From positions 86,001 to 150,000 of the forward strand of contig JAMPIV010022926.1 in NCBI GenBank assembly GCA_024509875.1: 64,000 nt of DNA. Reading direction: 5' to 3'. The first letter of the stretch is position 1, and every line of letters starts with the position of its first letter. Under the pieces are notes generated by a model. It ran no database searches, was not told where the DNA came from, and saw nothing but the letters and a program-made list of their open reading frames with translations. Origin of the DNA: Oreohelix idahoensis (taxonomy: Eukaryota; Mollusca; Gastropoda; Stylommatophora; Oreohelicidae). Below, in pieces: positions 37,401 through 49,239 of this stretch. A program made the position numbers and the translations under genes.

Positions 37401-37969
37401 CTCGGGAAATTCCCGGCTCTCTTGAGTACGAATTCAAAGAATCTCCGGTTTCTTCACGTGCAGTCTGTCAGCTATCGTGTGATTGACAGATAAGCTCGCG
37501 TGAGGAACTAGGTAAACAAACTTAATTCGCTCCCTGTTATGACTGGCAGGTCGCGAAGTTTGTAAACTTTGCGTTAGCCCGTGTTTACAGAAAAAAGGGG
37601 CGTGGATTAAAAAGTGAGTCAGACCGGCAGACAAATGCGTGCTTTTTTTTTACGAGCAAATCTTAGAACACTAACGGGATTTCAGGGCTGTCAGATACTG
37701 TAGGCTATATTTCCATTATACGTCACAGTATTAAGTACAGCTTTGTGTCTTTTATATATATTGTTATGCCCACATTAGAAGGAATTTTTTTCTGTGTGCG
37801 CTGCATAGAATAGTATTTTTGTGTGTGTTTTTGTTCCGAAACAAATACTCAGAAAAAAGCATTTTTGGTTTTAGATTTACTAGACAAAATATATATTTCT
37901 CCGGTGAATGTGTCTGTACGTAGGTCACCAATGCGGAACTGATGATAAGAATCAGACATATGCCAGCGG
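37401..37969. other. No recognised feature
   Basis: Apparently unique AT-rich sequence. A small direct repeat (ccaaaatagaccacaataga) lies upstream at 36411-36453. No gene model is supported. Confidence 0.4.
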
Positions 37970-38260
37970 AACAAGATATGTGAAGAAGACGCTGGCGATG
38001 AATAGCACACACGCACTAACAAAATCTGTTGACAGCATTATTAGGCCAGGCAGTGTTTGTTCTGGAATCTTCCCCAGTAGAATCCCTAGTAGAATCCCTA
38101 GTGTAATAGAGAGGTAGGGGGAGACAAGAAAACACACGGACAGGAGTACTGGAGACATAAATGAAACGGATGAAGAATACATGGAAAGACCTTGAGTTGA
38201 TGTCACGTGACAAGAGTACTTGGTTAAAGACATATGCTCGTTGGTAAACTGGAGGGTATT
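37970..38260 (+). pseudogene. LINE C-terminal fragment
   Basis: KKTLAMNSTHALTKSVDSII followed by a VCSGIFPSR-like stretch parallels the RRWRWIGHTLRRPVDSIARQ and FWNPQGKRGR blocks of the 30.3-kb LINE, in mixed frames. The 3' part ends ...acatatgctcgttgg, as in related tails. Confidence 0.65.
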
Positions 38261-38329
38261 AAGTGAATGAATGTGTCTGTATGTGTCTATGACTGTATGC
38301 GAGCATATATGTTTGTTTTACCCGACACT

Positions 38330-38515
38330 CCTCCGGAAAAAAATCAACGGTCTGTCAATTTGTTCTTTAATGTGTTAACACTCGTTGATGTTTACTTTTA
38401 ATGTGGTAGTATCCGCAGAGATTTTCTTTTAATTTGTTAACGTCCCGTAGAGATTTTATGATAATTTGTTAACTTCCTCAGAGATTTTTATTTAATTTTC
38501 TAATGTTCGTTCCCA
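38330..38515. repeat. ~34-bp minisatellite, degraded locus 1
   Basis: Units of the type gagattttcttttaatttgt + taacgtccgta, about five degenerate copies. The same unit is tandem at 43085-43310. From 38516 to 39890 I see nothing I recognise. Confidence 0.8.
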
Positions 38516-39894
38516 GAAGTCAAGAACAAAACGCTGCTTAAGGGCTGAGCAAATTTGTTAAATTATTATCTGGTCCGTCGCCTTTTGTGAAGGGGTTATG
38601 TTATGATTCTGGCCCGTCAAGCCCCCAGATGGAATAATCCGACGAATGCCATCTTATAAGCAATGGCTCTATATTTATATACAGTATCTATATTTATCAA
38701 GAAAAATTGGCTCATACGTTTGCTTTCGTACAAATAAACTGAATCAACTATTATTGTTTAGTTTAAAATAACATACAACAAATTTAATAGTCAATTAGTT
38801 CAACAAGTTAAAATAAGGATTAACAGGGGTGAAAGTTATATTAAATTTTTCCTCATTGCGGTTTTGGTATGGCGTGACTAATACTGTCCGTATTTTTTTG
38901 CTGTAGCCTGTGTTACACACAACTTAACTCCAGCTGAGTCCTGCAGCTGTGGTTTCCGTCACTTCTTCTTTGGTGATTGTGGCGTGAGGTTTTATTTGGC
39001 TCTAGGGTCAGTATAGTACTGACAATTACAGAAATAGAATTTCTGCAGAAAATTGTGAAGTCCCAGTGTCTGAGAGAACTACTGGTATCACAAATTAGTT
39101 ACGGCTGTGAATGTTCTGATCTCGAAAAATTAGTAGAGAGGAGACCGACATAACTTGCCACCTCCGCTGTGTAACTAACTGTGATATTAAGACAAGGAAA
39201 CAGATTTTACTTAACAATGATAAAATTGACAAGTCTTCAAATACAATTTCCTTATTATTTATTTAGTATATACACTATCTACTCTTGTGCTGAAGAGTGA
39301 ATGTTGAAAAATGGAACGTAATGAATTTGTAAGTTTTCCAATTATAGGAACAAAAATTATATCAGCTGTGCTGTTATTCACTTATAGTACATGTATCAGC
39401 TGTGCTGTTAATTACGTATAATTTATCAGCTATAATCTTATTATTGTCTTTTGCTATGCTAATTCACTTTCTCGTCACTGACACTAGCTTTTGCTCACAA
39501 TGTCGACAGAAATGGTACTACTGGGTACTCATCTCTTAAAAAGTTCTGTTCTCCTTAGTTTGGGTCACACAACTCCTGCTGAGGCTCGTTACTTTAGCCC
39601 ACCCAAGACTGAGGGGGACTAAAGATGTAGCTTCTGTACAATCTCTATGCTCCTGCGAAGTTCCAGGCAGCTGGATTGACTCGAACATACGACCTCAGGT
39701 TTTATGACACGAATAAAACCTGTAACAAGGAAAAATAGGGGCTAATTTCTGTCATCAAGCCCACCTATTTCTAATGTGGATGAAATGAGCGTGTGCCTCA
39801 GGTGTCTGCATGTAGGAGGAATGACAACATTGCTCAGTATGATTTAGCAATAGCGAGACAAGACAGGTGTCTACTTGCAAAACCTTCTTTCTGA

Positions 39895-40003
39895 TAAATT
39901 AATACATGGATACATCCAATAATATGAATTCAATACATGAATACATCCAATAATATAAATTCAATACATGAATACATTCAATACATGAATACATCTAATA
40001 ATA
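39895..40003. repeat. ~31-bp tandem repeat
   Basis: Four partial copies of aatacatgaatacatccaat + aatatgaattc. Confidence 0.9.
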
Positions 40004-40139
40004 TGTACACCTAGGTGTGATACAACCATTTCCTTCCCCCCTATAGTATACCAGGCCCTCTCTGACAAGTGCTATATAAGCTGGTAACATATATCCTAAC
40101 AATATTGTTATGTTCTTATGATAGGAGTATATGAGACGA

Positions 40140-40324
40140 CAGTCACTTCGATTACGGAAACAACAGCAAATGGATTGATTTGCCGTTGCCCTAAAGACGC
40201 CAATAGGCGTGATGGGAAACAATGGCAAAGAAAACCTATCTGCTGTTGCCCTAAGACGCCACTAGGCGTAATGGCCACTGACTGCTTTGACGGTCGGTGG
40301 CTAAGGACGGAAGAAGAAGAAGAA
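40140..40324 (+). mobile_element. SINE-like element with (GAA)n tail, copy 2
   Basis: Same family as 24218-24426, forward orientation, missing about 24 bases at its 5' end. It starts cagtcacttcgattacgg and ends (gaa)n. A perfect 10-bp target duplication, tatgagacga, lies at 40130-40139 and 40325-40334. The 5' truncation is what target-primed reverse transcription commonly gives. Confidence 0.88.
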
Positions 40325-40765
40325 TATGAGACGAGGACTGTTTGGTGATATATCAGGTGGGAGTTATAGGAGACAATAGATTGATGTTAGATGAGACAAT
40401 AGATTGAGTCCTAACAAGGACTGTTTTGGTTATATTTCAGTTGGTTTTATCTGAGATAATAGACTGAAGTTAAAGGAGACAATAGATTGAGTTATAGGAG
40501 ACAATAGATTGAGTCCTAACAAGGACTGTTTTGGTTATATTGCAGTTGGTCTGAGAAAATAGATTGAAGTTATAGGAGACAATAGGTTGAGTCCTAACAA
40601 GGACTGTTTTGGTTATATTGCAGTTGGTCTGAGAAAATAGATTGAAGTTATAGGAGACAATAGTTTGAGTCCTAACAAGGACTGTTTTGGTTATATTTCA
40701 GTTGGGAGTTATCTGAGACAATAGACTGAAGTTATAGGAGACAATAGATTGAAGTATGAGTCCTA
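40325..40765. repeat. Complex ~78/105-bp minisatellite
   Basis: Landmark gagtcctaacaaggactg recurs at 40406, 40511, 40589 and 40667 (intervals 105, 78, 78). Each landmark is a small palindrome (agtcct...aggact). A sub-repeat, ggagacaatagattga, fills the spaces. Confidence 0.88.
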
Positions 40766-40769
40766 TTAG

Positions 40770-41770
40770 TCTTCGTCTATTCAATCATATTAGGAAATAC
40801 AATCATTATACCTAATTCCCCAAGATACAGTCAGTAACCTGATACGTTCATATTAAAACCTATTTTCCTACCAGTTTATAGTAAATTATATTTACCCTCC
40901 AAGATTTAAACAGGCCAGATTTTGACTCGATTTAGCGAAGCAGGCGGCAGGTCAATGCTCTCAGGTAAGCTATAAATCAAAGTTGACAGCTCCTCTCACA
41001 CAGTCGGTCGTCTCTGGCTTTGTGTTCGGTGTTGCGTGATTTAGCATAAAATCTCGCCCGATTATATAGGTAGGTGAATGCTTAAGCAAAGCTTTTGGTT
41101 GGTTCCTGGTGGAGCAAGCTGATTGGTTTCCTGCAGTTTCGTCTTTTGCTCGTACAGCCTAATTTTATTCAGTTTTCTTCCGCCATCTTGCGTGAACAAG
41201 ATGGCCACGACCCACATCCGAAAAAAACAGGGCTTAAGTTTTTCCTGGCGTAACTTCAGGTAATTTATTCCGGCTCAGCAACTGTGCGTTGATTGGCTGG
41301 GGCAAATTTGTATCCCGACATAATGATTTAACAAAGTAGTGGGGTTACACACACTCGTTTCACGACAGTGATGAGTACACTTCTCCACGTAACTCGTCCA
41401 CTGTAGGCGGGTGGTGGTGATACTCTTCTCTCACACTGGTGGCGTAGGAACTTCAGTACTTAAGTCTGATGTCTTGTAACCACGAAATGCGACACATTAG
41501 AAATAAACAAATGCCTCAGTACTTTTGTTCTCCGCAAACTAACAGGCCCATTTTCATGCGTTCCACCCACGAATGTTAACCTCTCAGAAGAATTAAATTC
41601 CCGACCACACAATGTAACTCAGGGAATAGGATGAAAATTCCCCAATATCCTTCTGGGTGTCAACTAGGAAATTGCGTCTGGAGTGCATGAATAATGATTT
41701 GCCTGAATTACAATTAAAAAGGTATGGCGATAAATCTCACAAAATGATTCTATACACTTTACGTACATGT
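40770..41770. other. No recognised feature
   Basis: Unique-looking sequence of mixed composition with no domain, terminal repeat or tandem structure that I could identify. Confidence 0.4.
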
Positions 41771-41774
41771 GATG

Positions 41775-41945
41775 TAATCATCACTCATTACTCGTCGCTA
41801 CTCCCGTCGGGGTCTAGGTCATCTCTGCTGTAGGGTTTCCCCACACGACTAGTCAGAAACAATCACCAGCTCTTGCAGTAGTGGTTCATGAATATACTAT
41901 TTTCATTTGTTGAGGTTGCCAGCCTCATATATAACCACTTAGCAA
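41775..41945 (-). mobile_element. GAT-tailed hairpin SINE, copy 3 (partial)
   Basis: Contains agctcttgcagtagtggttc and gttgaggttgccagcctcat on the plus strand, the same order as the family. The head beyond the hairpin is truncated. Confidence 0.6.
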
Positions 41946-41949
41946 GAAA

Positions 41950-43080
41950 CCTATAGAATTTACATGAGTAAATAATTTGATTACACGTACCCTAACATTT
42001 TGGGAATACGTCTCCTGGCACAGATTTAGAATGGACACACAGCCCTGTAGTTAGATGCTGTTCGAATCACTTAAGTCTGAGCAATTCCTCTTATGACGGG
42101 GGAAACACTTGGTCTGGAAATCTATAATTCCTCTAATGGCTTCTTGTGATAGAATTCCCAAGTTTCCAGTCTTGTATTAAAATGGCGGGTTTACTTGTGA
42201 ATTCCAAAGTTGACCAATACTCGATCTGGTACTTACAGTTGTGGAATTGTAAGTTCTATCCTCTTTCTTCTGGCTTGTAGGAGGCATTTAGTTGACGCTG
42301 CGATGCAGTCTGTCTGTGTTGTGTTGTGACTCCGAGTTTGTTAGATTATATCTCACAATCCTTAGTTTCAAATCTCAGCTGTGTTCCCGTCGAAAGTTCC
42401 AATCAAATCATAGTAGATTTTGACGAGCCAATCCAATCTATCTAGCACTGTTTGGGTGGGGAAATTTATCATTACTCATCCCACGCGTATTTGAAAATAT
42501 TAAATTTAATATACACGCGTGGCCTCTTACACAGTGATGTCATATCGTTACCTACGACTTCCGGCGAACCTATGTTTATCAGAATAATCTGCGTGCCTAC
42601 GCCAGACAGATGTCTGGACAGCCCGTGTGGTCTTCTTTCATCTGATCACAACATCGACTTGTGTCAACACGATCAGCCGCTTTCCAGTGGGATCAAATGT
42701 TTGACGGACACGTTACCACAGGTGTTCAGACGGATTAGGCGATAAAATATTATCGCTGGCCGGGTCACCAAACCTGGCGAATCATAACAACAGTTTGGGA
42801 GTGGAGTATGAAACAATAAGATACGCTTTACTCCAATAGCGAATAATGCCATAGGGGAGTGGCGTGTTAGATAATTCACCATGCTATGTCCAGCATAGAG
42901 CAAAATAGTAGAAATAACGAATGAAAAGGCATGATTTATGCCAAATAAAAGCGATGTGAGAAAAATGAAGAAAAAGAAAGAATACTGCCGGAGGGTTGAA
43001 GGTGTGAGAGATCACACAAAAGGACACGTACAGACGTGTCGTCACAAACAGCCGTTTACATTATTTAAAATTATTTACCG
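41950..43080. other. No recognised feature
   Basis: The reading frame at 42452-42745 has no recognisable family signature and no codon pattern or neighbour to support it. I leave it uncalled. Confidence 0.35.
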
Positions 43081-43084
43081 GCTG

Positions 43085-43310
43085 TTTAGATTTTCTTTTA
43101 ATTTGTTAACATCCGTAGAAACTTTCTTTTAATTTGTTAACATCCGTAGGAATTTTCGTTTAATTTGTTAACATCCGTAGAGATTTTGTTTAATTTTTTA
43201 ACGGCATTGAGATTTTCTTGTAAATTTGTTAATGGCCGTAACAATTTTCTTTTAATGTATTAACTTTCCGTAGAGATTTTTAAATGTGTTAACGTCCCTA
43301 GAGATTTAAC
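43085..43310. repeat. ~34-bp minisatellite, locus 2
   Basis: About seven copies of agattttcttttaatttgtt + aacatccgtag with small variations; the same unit as at 38330. Confidence 0.9.
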
Positions 43311-43646
43311 GAGGCTGCATTCAACTAAATATAGATCTTACGTATAACAACTGTGACCAGCGTTATCTTGATCCGAACTCTCTTTCTGATGACGCACGTG
43401 CGCGAACTCACACACATAAACACACACACTCTAGCTTTGCTCACTCACCAACTGTCTCGAACAACCACACGACATTCTATCCTTTAATAGATTTATTACC
43501 CTGAAACCACAATGGACTCCAGGCATGCAAGCTACGTTCAGTTCGATAATTTTTTCCCCCAATTAATAATGAACAGTTTTCCTATATACAGCGATGTTTC
43601 ATAATTTTCCATGTGCTCCCTTCGAAGCATGCATCCACCATTGAGG

Positions 43647-43990
43647 CTGGTCCCCTTGTAGGAAGCCTACACCAAGTAGTCACGTGATCTAGCAGCTGGT
43701 CCCCTTGTAGGAAGCCTACACCAAGTAGTCACGTGATCTAGCAGCTGGTCCCCTTGTAGGAAGCCTACACCAAGTAGTCACGTGATCTAGCAGCTGGTCC
43801 CCTTGTAGGAAGCCTACACCAAGTAGTCACGTGATCTAGCAGCTGGTCCCCTTGTAGGAAGCCTATACCAAGTAGTCACGTGATCTAGCAGCTGGTCCCC
43901 TTGTAGGAAGCCTACACCAAGTAGTCACGTGATCTAGCAGCTGGTCCCCTTGTAGGAAGCCTACACCAAGTAGTCACGTGATCTAGCAGC
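43647..43990. repeat. 49-bp minisatellite, seven copies, each with CACGTG
   Basis: Unit starts ctggtccccttgtaggaagc at 43647 and every 49 bases to 43941. One substitution (tacacc to tatacc) is visible across seven copies. Every unit carries gtcacgtgat, a palindromic E-box core, so the locus holds seven regularly spaced potential bHLH sites. Confidence 0.96.
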
Positions 43991-44092
43991 TGTGGTTACT
44001 GTAGCAAATAGTTTTATATGATCAGGTTGTCAGTCCCTTCATGCACGACCTCGTTTTAGTCGCCTTGTACGACATGCCTGAAGGTGATGTAG
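43985..44092 (-). mobile_element. GAT-tailed hairpin SINE, copy 4 (partial)
   Basis: On the plus strand: ctgtggttactgtagc, atgatcaggttgtcag, gcacgacctcgttttagtcg, ccttgtacgacatgcc. It directly abuts the last 49-bp unit. Confidence 0.7.
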
Positions 44093-44120
44093 ACCTATTC
44101 TATCTTTGTCTCTTCAGGGA

Positions 44121-44160
44121 CCCCCCCCCCCTTTCCGGGAAAGGGGGGGGGGGGGGGGGG
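44121..44160. repeat. Poly-C/poly-G hairpin
   Basis: A run of 11 C, then tttccgggaaa, then a run of 18 G. CTTTCC and GGAAAG pair around a single G, extending into the C and G runs, so one strand could form a stem of about 16 pairs. Run lengths may be unreliable. Confidence 0.9.
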
Positions 44161-44162
44161 AC

Positions 44163-44467
44163 AAGTAAGATTGCTGTCTCCAATCGGTAGACATAATATT
44201 TTTTCTTAGTTGCAATCAGACTTGTAGAAAGGTGAACAAATTGTCTAGGGCTAATAGGGTAGTTAGTGTGAGGGTTACGCACTACAGATAAAAACAACGA
44301 ACGTGCAAAGAAAAAGGAAACAGCAGTGGATTGAAGAAACAACAGTGGATTGAATAAACAACAGTGGATTGAATAAACAACAGTACTAGGAATAGGCGCA
44401 CTACGTGACAACTCGATATAACCAGCTAACGATCCTTTTCTTCTTTCGTTCGCTTGAAATATATTGT
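44163..44467. other. Short direct repeats only
   Basis: Three copies of acaacagtggattgaa(t)a at 44321-44378; otherwise nothing recognised. Confidence 0.5.
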
Positions 44468-44758
44468 CTATATCTGCAATGTTGTTTCTTGTATAAACTT
44501 CACTGTCTTTTGTAGTTCATACAGAGGTCCGTATAGTTTTGCTTCCAGTGTTGTTTCTCTGGGCCAGTGGATCTGCCTCAATATATCATATTCGGGGCAG
44601 TCTTGAAGTACGTGCTCCGCAGTCTGGGGTGCCTGTCCACATATACACATGGCTGAATTGCCAATCTTGAATTTTGTATACATGTGGATGCGGTGTCGGC
44701 TGTGTCCTGTTCTGAGGCGCAGAATGACAATTTGTTCTGATCTGTGCGATCCTTTTCA
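44468..44758 (-). pseudogene. LINE RNase-H-type C-terminal tail
   Basis: Minus strand reads RSEQIVILRLRTGHSRHRIH, then TKFKIGNSAMCICGQAPQTA, EHVLQDCPEYD and ETTLEAKLYGPLYEL. A Cys-rich knuckle (C-x1-C...H-x4-C) closes the protein. It is the better-preserved partner of 2100-2345. The frame is open to its stop but the rest of the element is absent or scattered. Confidence 0.85.
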
Positions 44759-45002
44759 AGACCAACCCTTTTCAATGGCTAACATCAATACTAGCCAAAA
44801 TGGCGACAGAGACAACAGTCCGTCGTTCAAAATAGGATTTTAAAAATTCGCACAATATGCGTTAATTATAATCGAAAGTGCCCACCTCTGGTCAAGTTGA
44901 ACGGGGTATCATATGGCGAAAATATGTATTAATAAATAAAAAATAAACTTTTTCTTGTAGGTGTCACTCCATCATTTTATTTTATGTAGTTTTTCTCGCG
45001 CC

Positions 45003-45058
45003 CATCATCATCACCATCATCATCATCTTCACCACCATCATCATAAGCATCATCAAGC
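45003..45058. repeat. (CAT)n microsatellite
   Basis: catcatcatcaccatcatca and variants. It may be the tail of a LINE or SINE fragment on the minus strand, as GAT tails close both families here. Confidence 0.9.
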
Positions 45059-45608
45059 ATTGAGGCCTTCAAAAAATGTCAAACTTTTGTGTCTTGTGCC
45101 ATTCACTCAATGTCTTTCCACGTCTGCTTCTTTGTCCATGTTATGTCTATCTGCCGCTCGCCGTCTGCTGCATACAATTCTTCTTAGTCTCCACGCATTT
45201 TATTCAAATAAACAAAATAATAAACATTTTTTGTGTGTCTCTATTTATTCTCATCTTGGCCTGTTACAGACTTTTTATCTTTGACCAGTTTTTGAGTTCT
45301 CTCTGTCCTTCTGCTTTTTTGGTTGCATTAAGGAAGTACACTTCAGATGATTCTGCAATCTATGCTTTACAGCAGCATCAGGCAACCCAGGGTGTGGGGG
45401 GATCTGCCTTAGAAATACCGAGCGCTTTGTAGATTTACCTTGAGAAAATCATTTCTGTTTTCAGGTTTCAAAATATTTGGTTATTGTTATTGTTGATCAG
45501 AATCGACCTCATTGCACTCTGGGCAAACCCATTGGTGCTCAGTTTCCCTCAGCAAATGTCGAAGGGTATGAATGTTAACTATTCCCATAGCGCACTGGTT
45601 GTCTACAC

Positions 45609-45752
45609 AAGGGGTTCCCAATCTTTTTTTTCTCATGGCCCACTTCTGAGCCTCTGTGACACCCCCCCCCCATCCCATCATATTAGCTGGTACTCTATCA
45701 TCTTACTGTGGCCCCTTAGAAATATGGCATGGCGCACGTTAAGAATCACAGA
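45609..45752. mobile_element. Short hAT-like MITE
   Basis: Left end aggggttcccaatcttttt, right end the reverse complement of tctgtgattcttaacgtgcg; the bases tctacac flank both sides (45602-45608, 45753-45759). The inside has complementary arms (catggcccactt / gtggccccttagaaatatgg). About 144 bp. Assignment to hAT rests on end sequence and a 7-8 base duplication. Confidence 0.65.
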
Positions 45753-45777
45753 TCTACACGACGGATGCATCCTTTCA

Positions 45778-45812
45778 TATGTCCATGTCCATGTCCATGT
45801 CTACGTCCATGT
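45778..45812. repeat. (TCCATG)n hexamer repeat
   Basis: Five to six copies of tccatg with one variant (tctacg). Confidence 0.9.
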
Positions 45813-45819
45813 CCGTTAT

Positions 45820-46005
45820 CTCTTACGTTTCAAGCCACATTCCAGCAATCTTCGCCTTGTTGGTTCATCGGTTGCAGTGTCGGTCAGTAAAAGGCGATCA
45901 GTATTTGTCTTTAGTCTTTCTCCTTTATCCATTTCCAATTTCCCCACTTTGGGTGCTTTTTTTGCTAGTCTGTCAGCTCTCTCATTGACTTGGGCAGTAT
46001 AGACT
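45820..46005 (-). pseudogene. LINE RNase H C-terminal fragment
   Basis: Minus strand gives AQVNERADRLAKKAPKVGKL and then LLLTDTATDEPTRRRLLE. NERADRLAKK is the usual block after the PSHCGI-GNE motif of LINE RNase H. The remainder is not visible. From 46006 to 46325 there is only an inverted repeat (aattcacttcaa / ttgaagtgaatt at 46088-46152). Confidence 0.55.
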
Positions 46006-46325
46006 ACATGTAACTTTTATCTCTGCCAGTTAATGTGAGACAGAGTTATGGAAAATTCGAAGTTAATAAAGTTTGACCAAAAGTTAAATTCACTTCAAAG
46101 AAAAGACCGCTTTCTTATCTCATGCACTTCACGATTGAAGTGAATTTGTGTAAGCTATATCGTGAGTTTTCAACTGGAATGAGGAACTATTGCCTTTAGT
46201 CCTTGGAATAGCGCGTTATTTAAATGCAGGCGGAGGAGGGCAAGTCCTAAATTTCTCTAGCTTTAAAACTCTCTTTTTCCTCCGGCACCAAGAGATCTAT
46301 CAAATCATCTCATGTGATCTACCGG

Positions 46326-48732
46326 TGTGGTAAAGTGGGATGTTATAAATATTTATAGGGGACTTAGTGTACTGACTGAGATCAGCTGTGAAGGTATCTG
46401 TATCTAATAAGTGTGGTGTATTACAGATGACCTTACTTGCTACCACATTTATACCTCAGTCAGAATTATTCTGGAATATTGTGATGACTACGTTGAATGT
46501 CTAGGGTTATGAAAATGATGAAGTGTAAGTCACAACAACAACAGACAGATAAACAATTTAATTTATTCCACAACACTTTACAACACTGTGACACTCACAC
46601 ACATATAACACTCTATAAGACTATCTTAAATGAGTCAAGTGTAAAGTTTCAAATATATATGTAATAATTACTTTCAACAATAGATATCCTGATTCAACTA
46701 CACAGTGAACCAGGAATCACAATCAAATGTAATCACAATTTATAAATATGATCTTTGTATTGACAGAATTTATTAGTATTTTCCTATGTCTGTAAGTTGT
46801 GAAGTAGTACTATGAGGTAATACTGGTTTTGTTTTTCAAGCTAGATTGTTGTTTGTCATCATGACTTCACGTGTTTGATTATCGTGGAAATAGTATTAGG
46901 AAAAGTTCACAGTTCCTGTCATTTGAACCTATTTATTGTCCCTCTGTGTTTAATATAATGTCAATTTTTGAGGGGGGGGGGCACATAATGTTGAGCTGCT
47001 CTGGCCACAGAAGCTTATCTTTCGTGATGGCGGCAGGAAAAGACTCCTCTGCTCGATTGCTTCACTGTGTTCTGGAGACACCTCACTGGTAGCTATCTGG
47101 ACCAAGGAGTATGCTGTCAGCCTCTGGATTCAGCAAAACTCAGACCAGGTGCTGCTTCAATAACATAGGACCACGGTCCCTGAAACAAGAAGGTTGTACC
47201 TCCTACTTCATAACTAATTTATAATCTATTTCCACATTGAACATAATACATAACAAACACTGAGTTCAGAGCGGTAGGCCAACTGCTAGCTTCATCTGAA
47301 ACAATTTACACCAGTATTCTCCTCCTAAATGGTTACTACGCCTCTGCAATTCCAGCATTAGTTCTTTCTAGTCAATAAGATAGGTGTCAGTGTACTGTTT
47401 GGCAATTCCATGCAGTTTTACTTTTCTCCGACACGTCATGTTCAGGTTGGAGCACTATCTAGGCTTTGCCTCATGTTTGCTACTGAACCACACACATATA
47501 CAGACATAAATTATCAATTTACATTCAATTTTCATTAAAAAGATATCAAATATGTCAAGCTTACCACAATTCATGGAAATAATTCACAAATACGTTGACT
47601 GGCGATGAATATGGCACAAATTCCGATCTGCCTCTGTTCCAGGCTTTTATTTAGAAAAAATATAAGCTGGTTCTCAACGCACTGTTTCTGAGTAAGTTTA
47701 TTTTAACATGTGGCACTGAACTGACGCTCCTAATTGACTATATTGGCGGGTCTAACCAATCGGGCCATGTTTACACAGCTTTTCAAAAAAAGTACCCCTA
47801 CTACCGTTCCCCTAACAACAAAAAATTAGTATTTGTAGTCCGACTAATCGTGTTTAGCCTTACATATCATTCCCGCCAATCAAATTGGATTTAACATGGT
47901 GACCTATTTCCCGTACAATGGTGGTTTCAAAACATGCCACTGTGCGATTATTATTTGGTGTTGTCTGACACCCTCACTATTTTCTTTTGGCTATAATTTG
48001 TTAATTCCTAGACTATTTGCGTAACACTTAACATATTCTTTGTCAGCAAGGCCTAAGAAACCCAAATATATAAATTTTATGGGGCTAAGGGGCTGCGTTG
48101 AAAATATGCATTTTCTTCTACCTCCCGTTCACTTCGATACAATGTGGTGTCTGGGTACTGTCAGGCTTTCAAACGTAAACCAGTATAATGTCATATTTCC
48201 TAATAAGCATTTTTCAGGTTTTTAAACCTAACTCTCGTATGGGTAGTGTTTTTTTTTTTTTCACTGTCTATCTGAAAAAAAGTTAGTGCTTCATGCCTTT
48301 CGCGTGTTGGGGGTGGCATTAATTGTATATCGCGAGACGCGTGTTAGTGTTGCATGCGTTCCTGCTTTCAGCCCTCACTCTCTTTCTATCCTAAGCCCAT
48401 CTGTCCTTTCGTTTATGTTAACGTAGTGTATAAAATGAAATTAATGGAAGTATTAATTTAGGTCATTACGCAGTGTGCCTAGCTCAAGGTTTTCTTAGAA
48501 ATATAGTACACGTTTTATTGTTTTGTGGAAACGCGTGTATGCTGCTATAGGCTTTACTATCAACGTGGAAACGTTACAATTTGCAGACGAAATAGAAAAA
48601 AAAAGGATTTTTGTACGCCATTGTGACAGCACTGTACTTTTACCATTTCTCTTTCCCTTTTATTGAATTTATGTGTTAGGCTTTACATTTACCTTTTAAT
48701 TTATATATGTGGATTTAGAATGTTTCACGACA
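46326..48732 (-). mobile_element. Solo LTR of the Gypsy #2 family
   Basis: 2407 bases collinear, in reverse complement, with the LTR at 21602-24024. A perfect 5-bp duplication, accgg, lies at 46321-46325 and 48733-48737. On the minus strand it starts TGTCGTGAAAC and ends TTACCACA. No internal sequence remains, the classic product of LTR-LTR recombination. Its intact duplication fixes the true LTR boundaries for the family. Confidence 0.92.
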
Positions 48733-48737
48733 ACCGG

Positions 48738-49235
48738 TAATTCGGAATCTTTCTTATGCCGACCCCTGTTATACAGTAAGTAATACTGACCTTCAAGAAA
48801 CAAACATGGATGTAAAGAGTTCAGTGCAAATACAGCAAGTAACAACCCCCTGCGCTTTCTACAAGACTTCTGTGCTTGATCATAAAAACCCAGCTTACTT
48901 CCCGAAGAGCGATGCAATGTAAGCCTGTCCTAACTGAACGCATGGGAATACCAGTCTTGCACTGTTACGGAAATAGTAACACTGGATGACTTATAATTGG
49001 AAGATCTGTTCAGTCTTCCAGTCAAACATTTGATATACTTACAAGCTGAGGCTATAGAGAGCTGTGTCTGCCAGGAAATGTTAGCTGAGTACACATCAAA
49101 TGACAGATAAATGTTGTGAACATTGAGAGGAAAAATGGTCTATTATGAGCTGAAGGCACAGACAGGTAATATAGTATGAAATATTGTCGATTAAGGTCAA
49201 TGTATGTGTAGATCGACTGTCTCACTCTAATTCTC
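48738..49235. other. No recognised feature
   Basis: Sequence flanking the solo LTR; no domain or repeat recognised. Confidence 0.4.
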
Positions 49236-49239
49236 CTAC

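Noticed and set aside
42452..42745. 97-codon plus-strand frame as a candidate host gene
   Set aside because: No domain, no neighbouring exon signal I can defend, and length is within chance for this composition.
45487..45681. Minus-strand frame with HQWVCPECNEVDSD as a zinc-binding gene
   Set aside because: One CxxC pair only; it sits among LINE scraps and overlaps a MITE. At best a fragment of a LINE tail.
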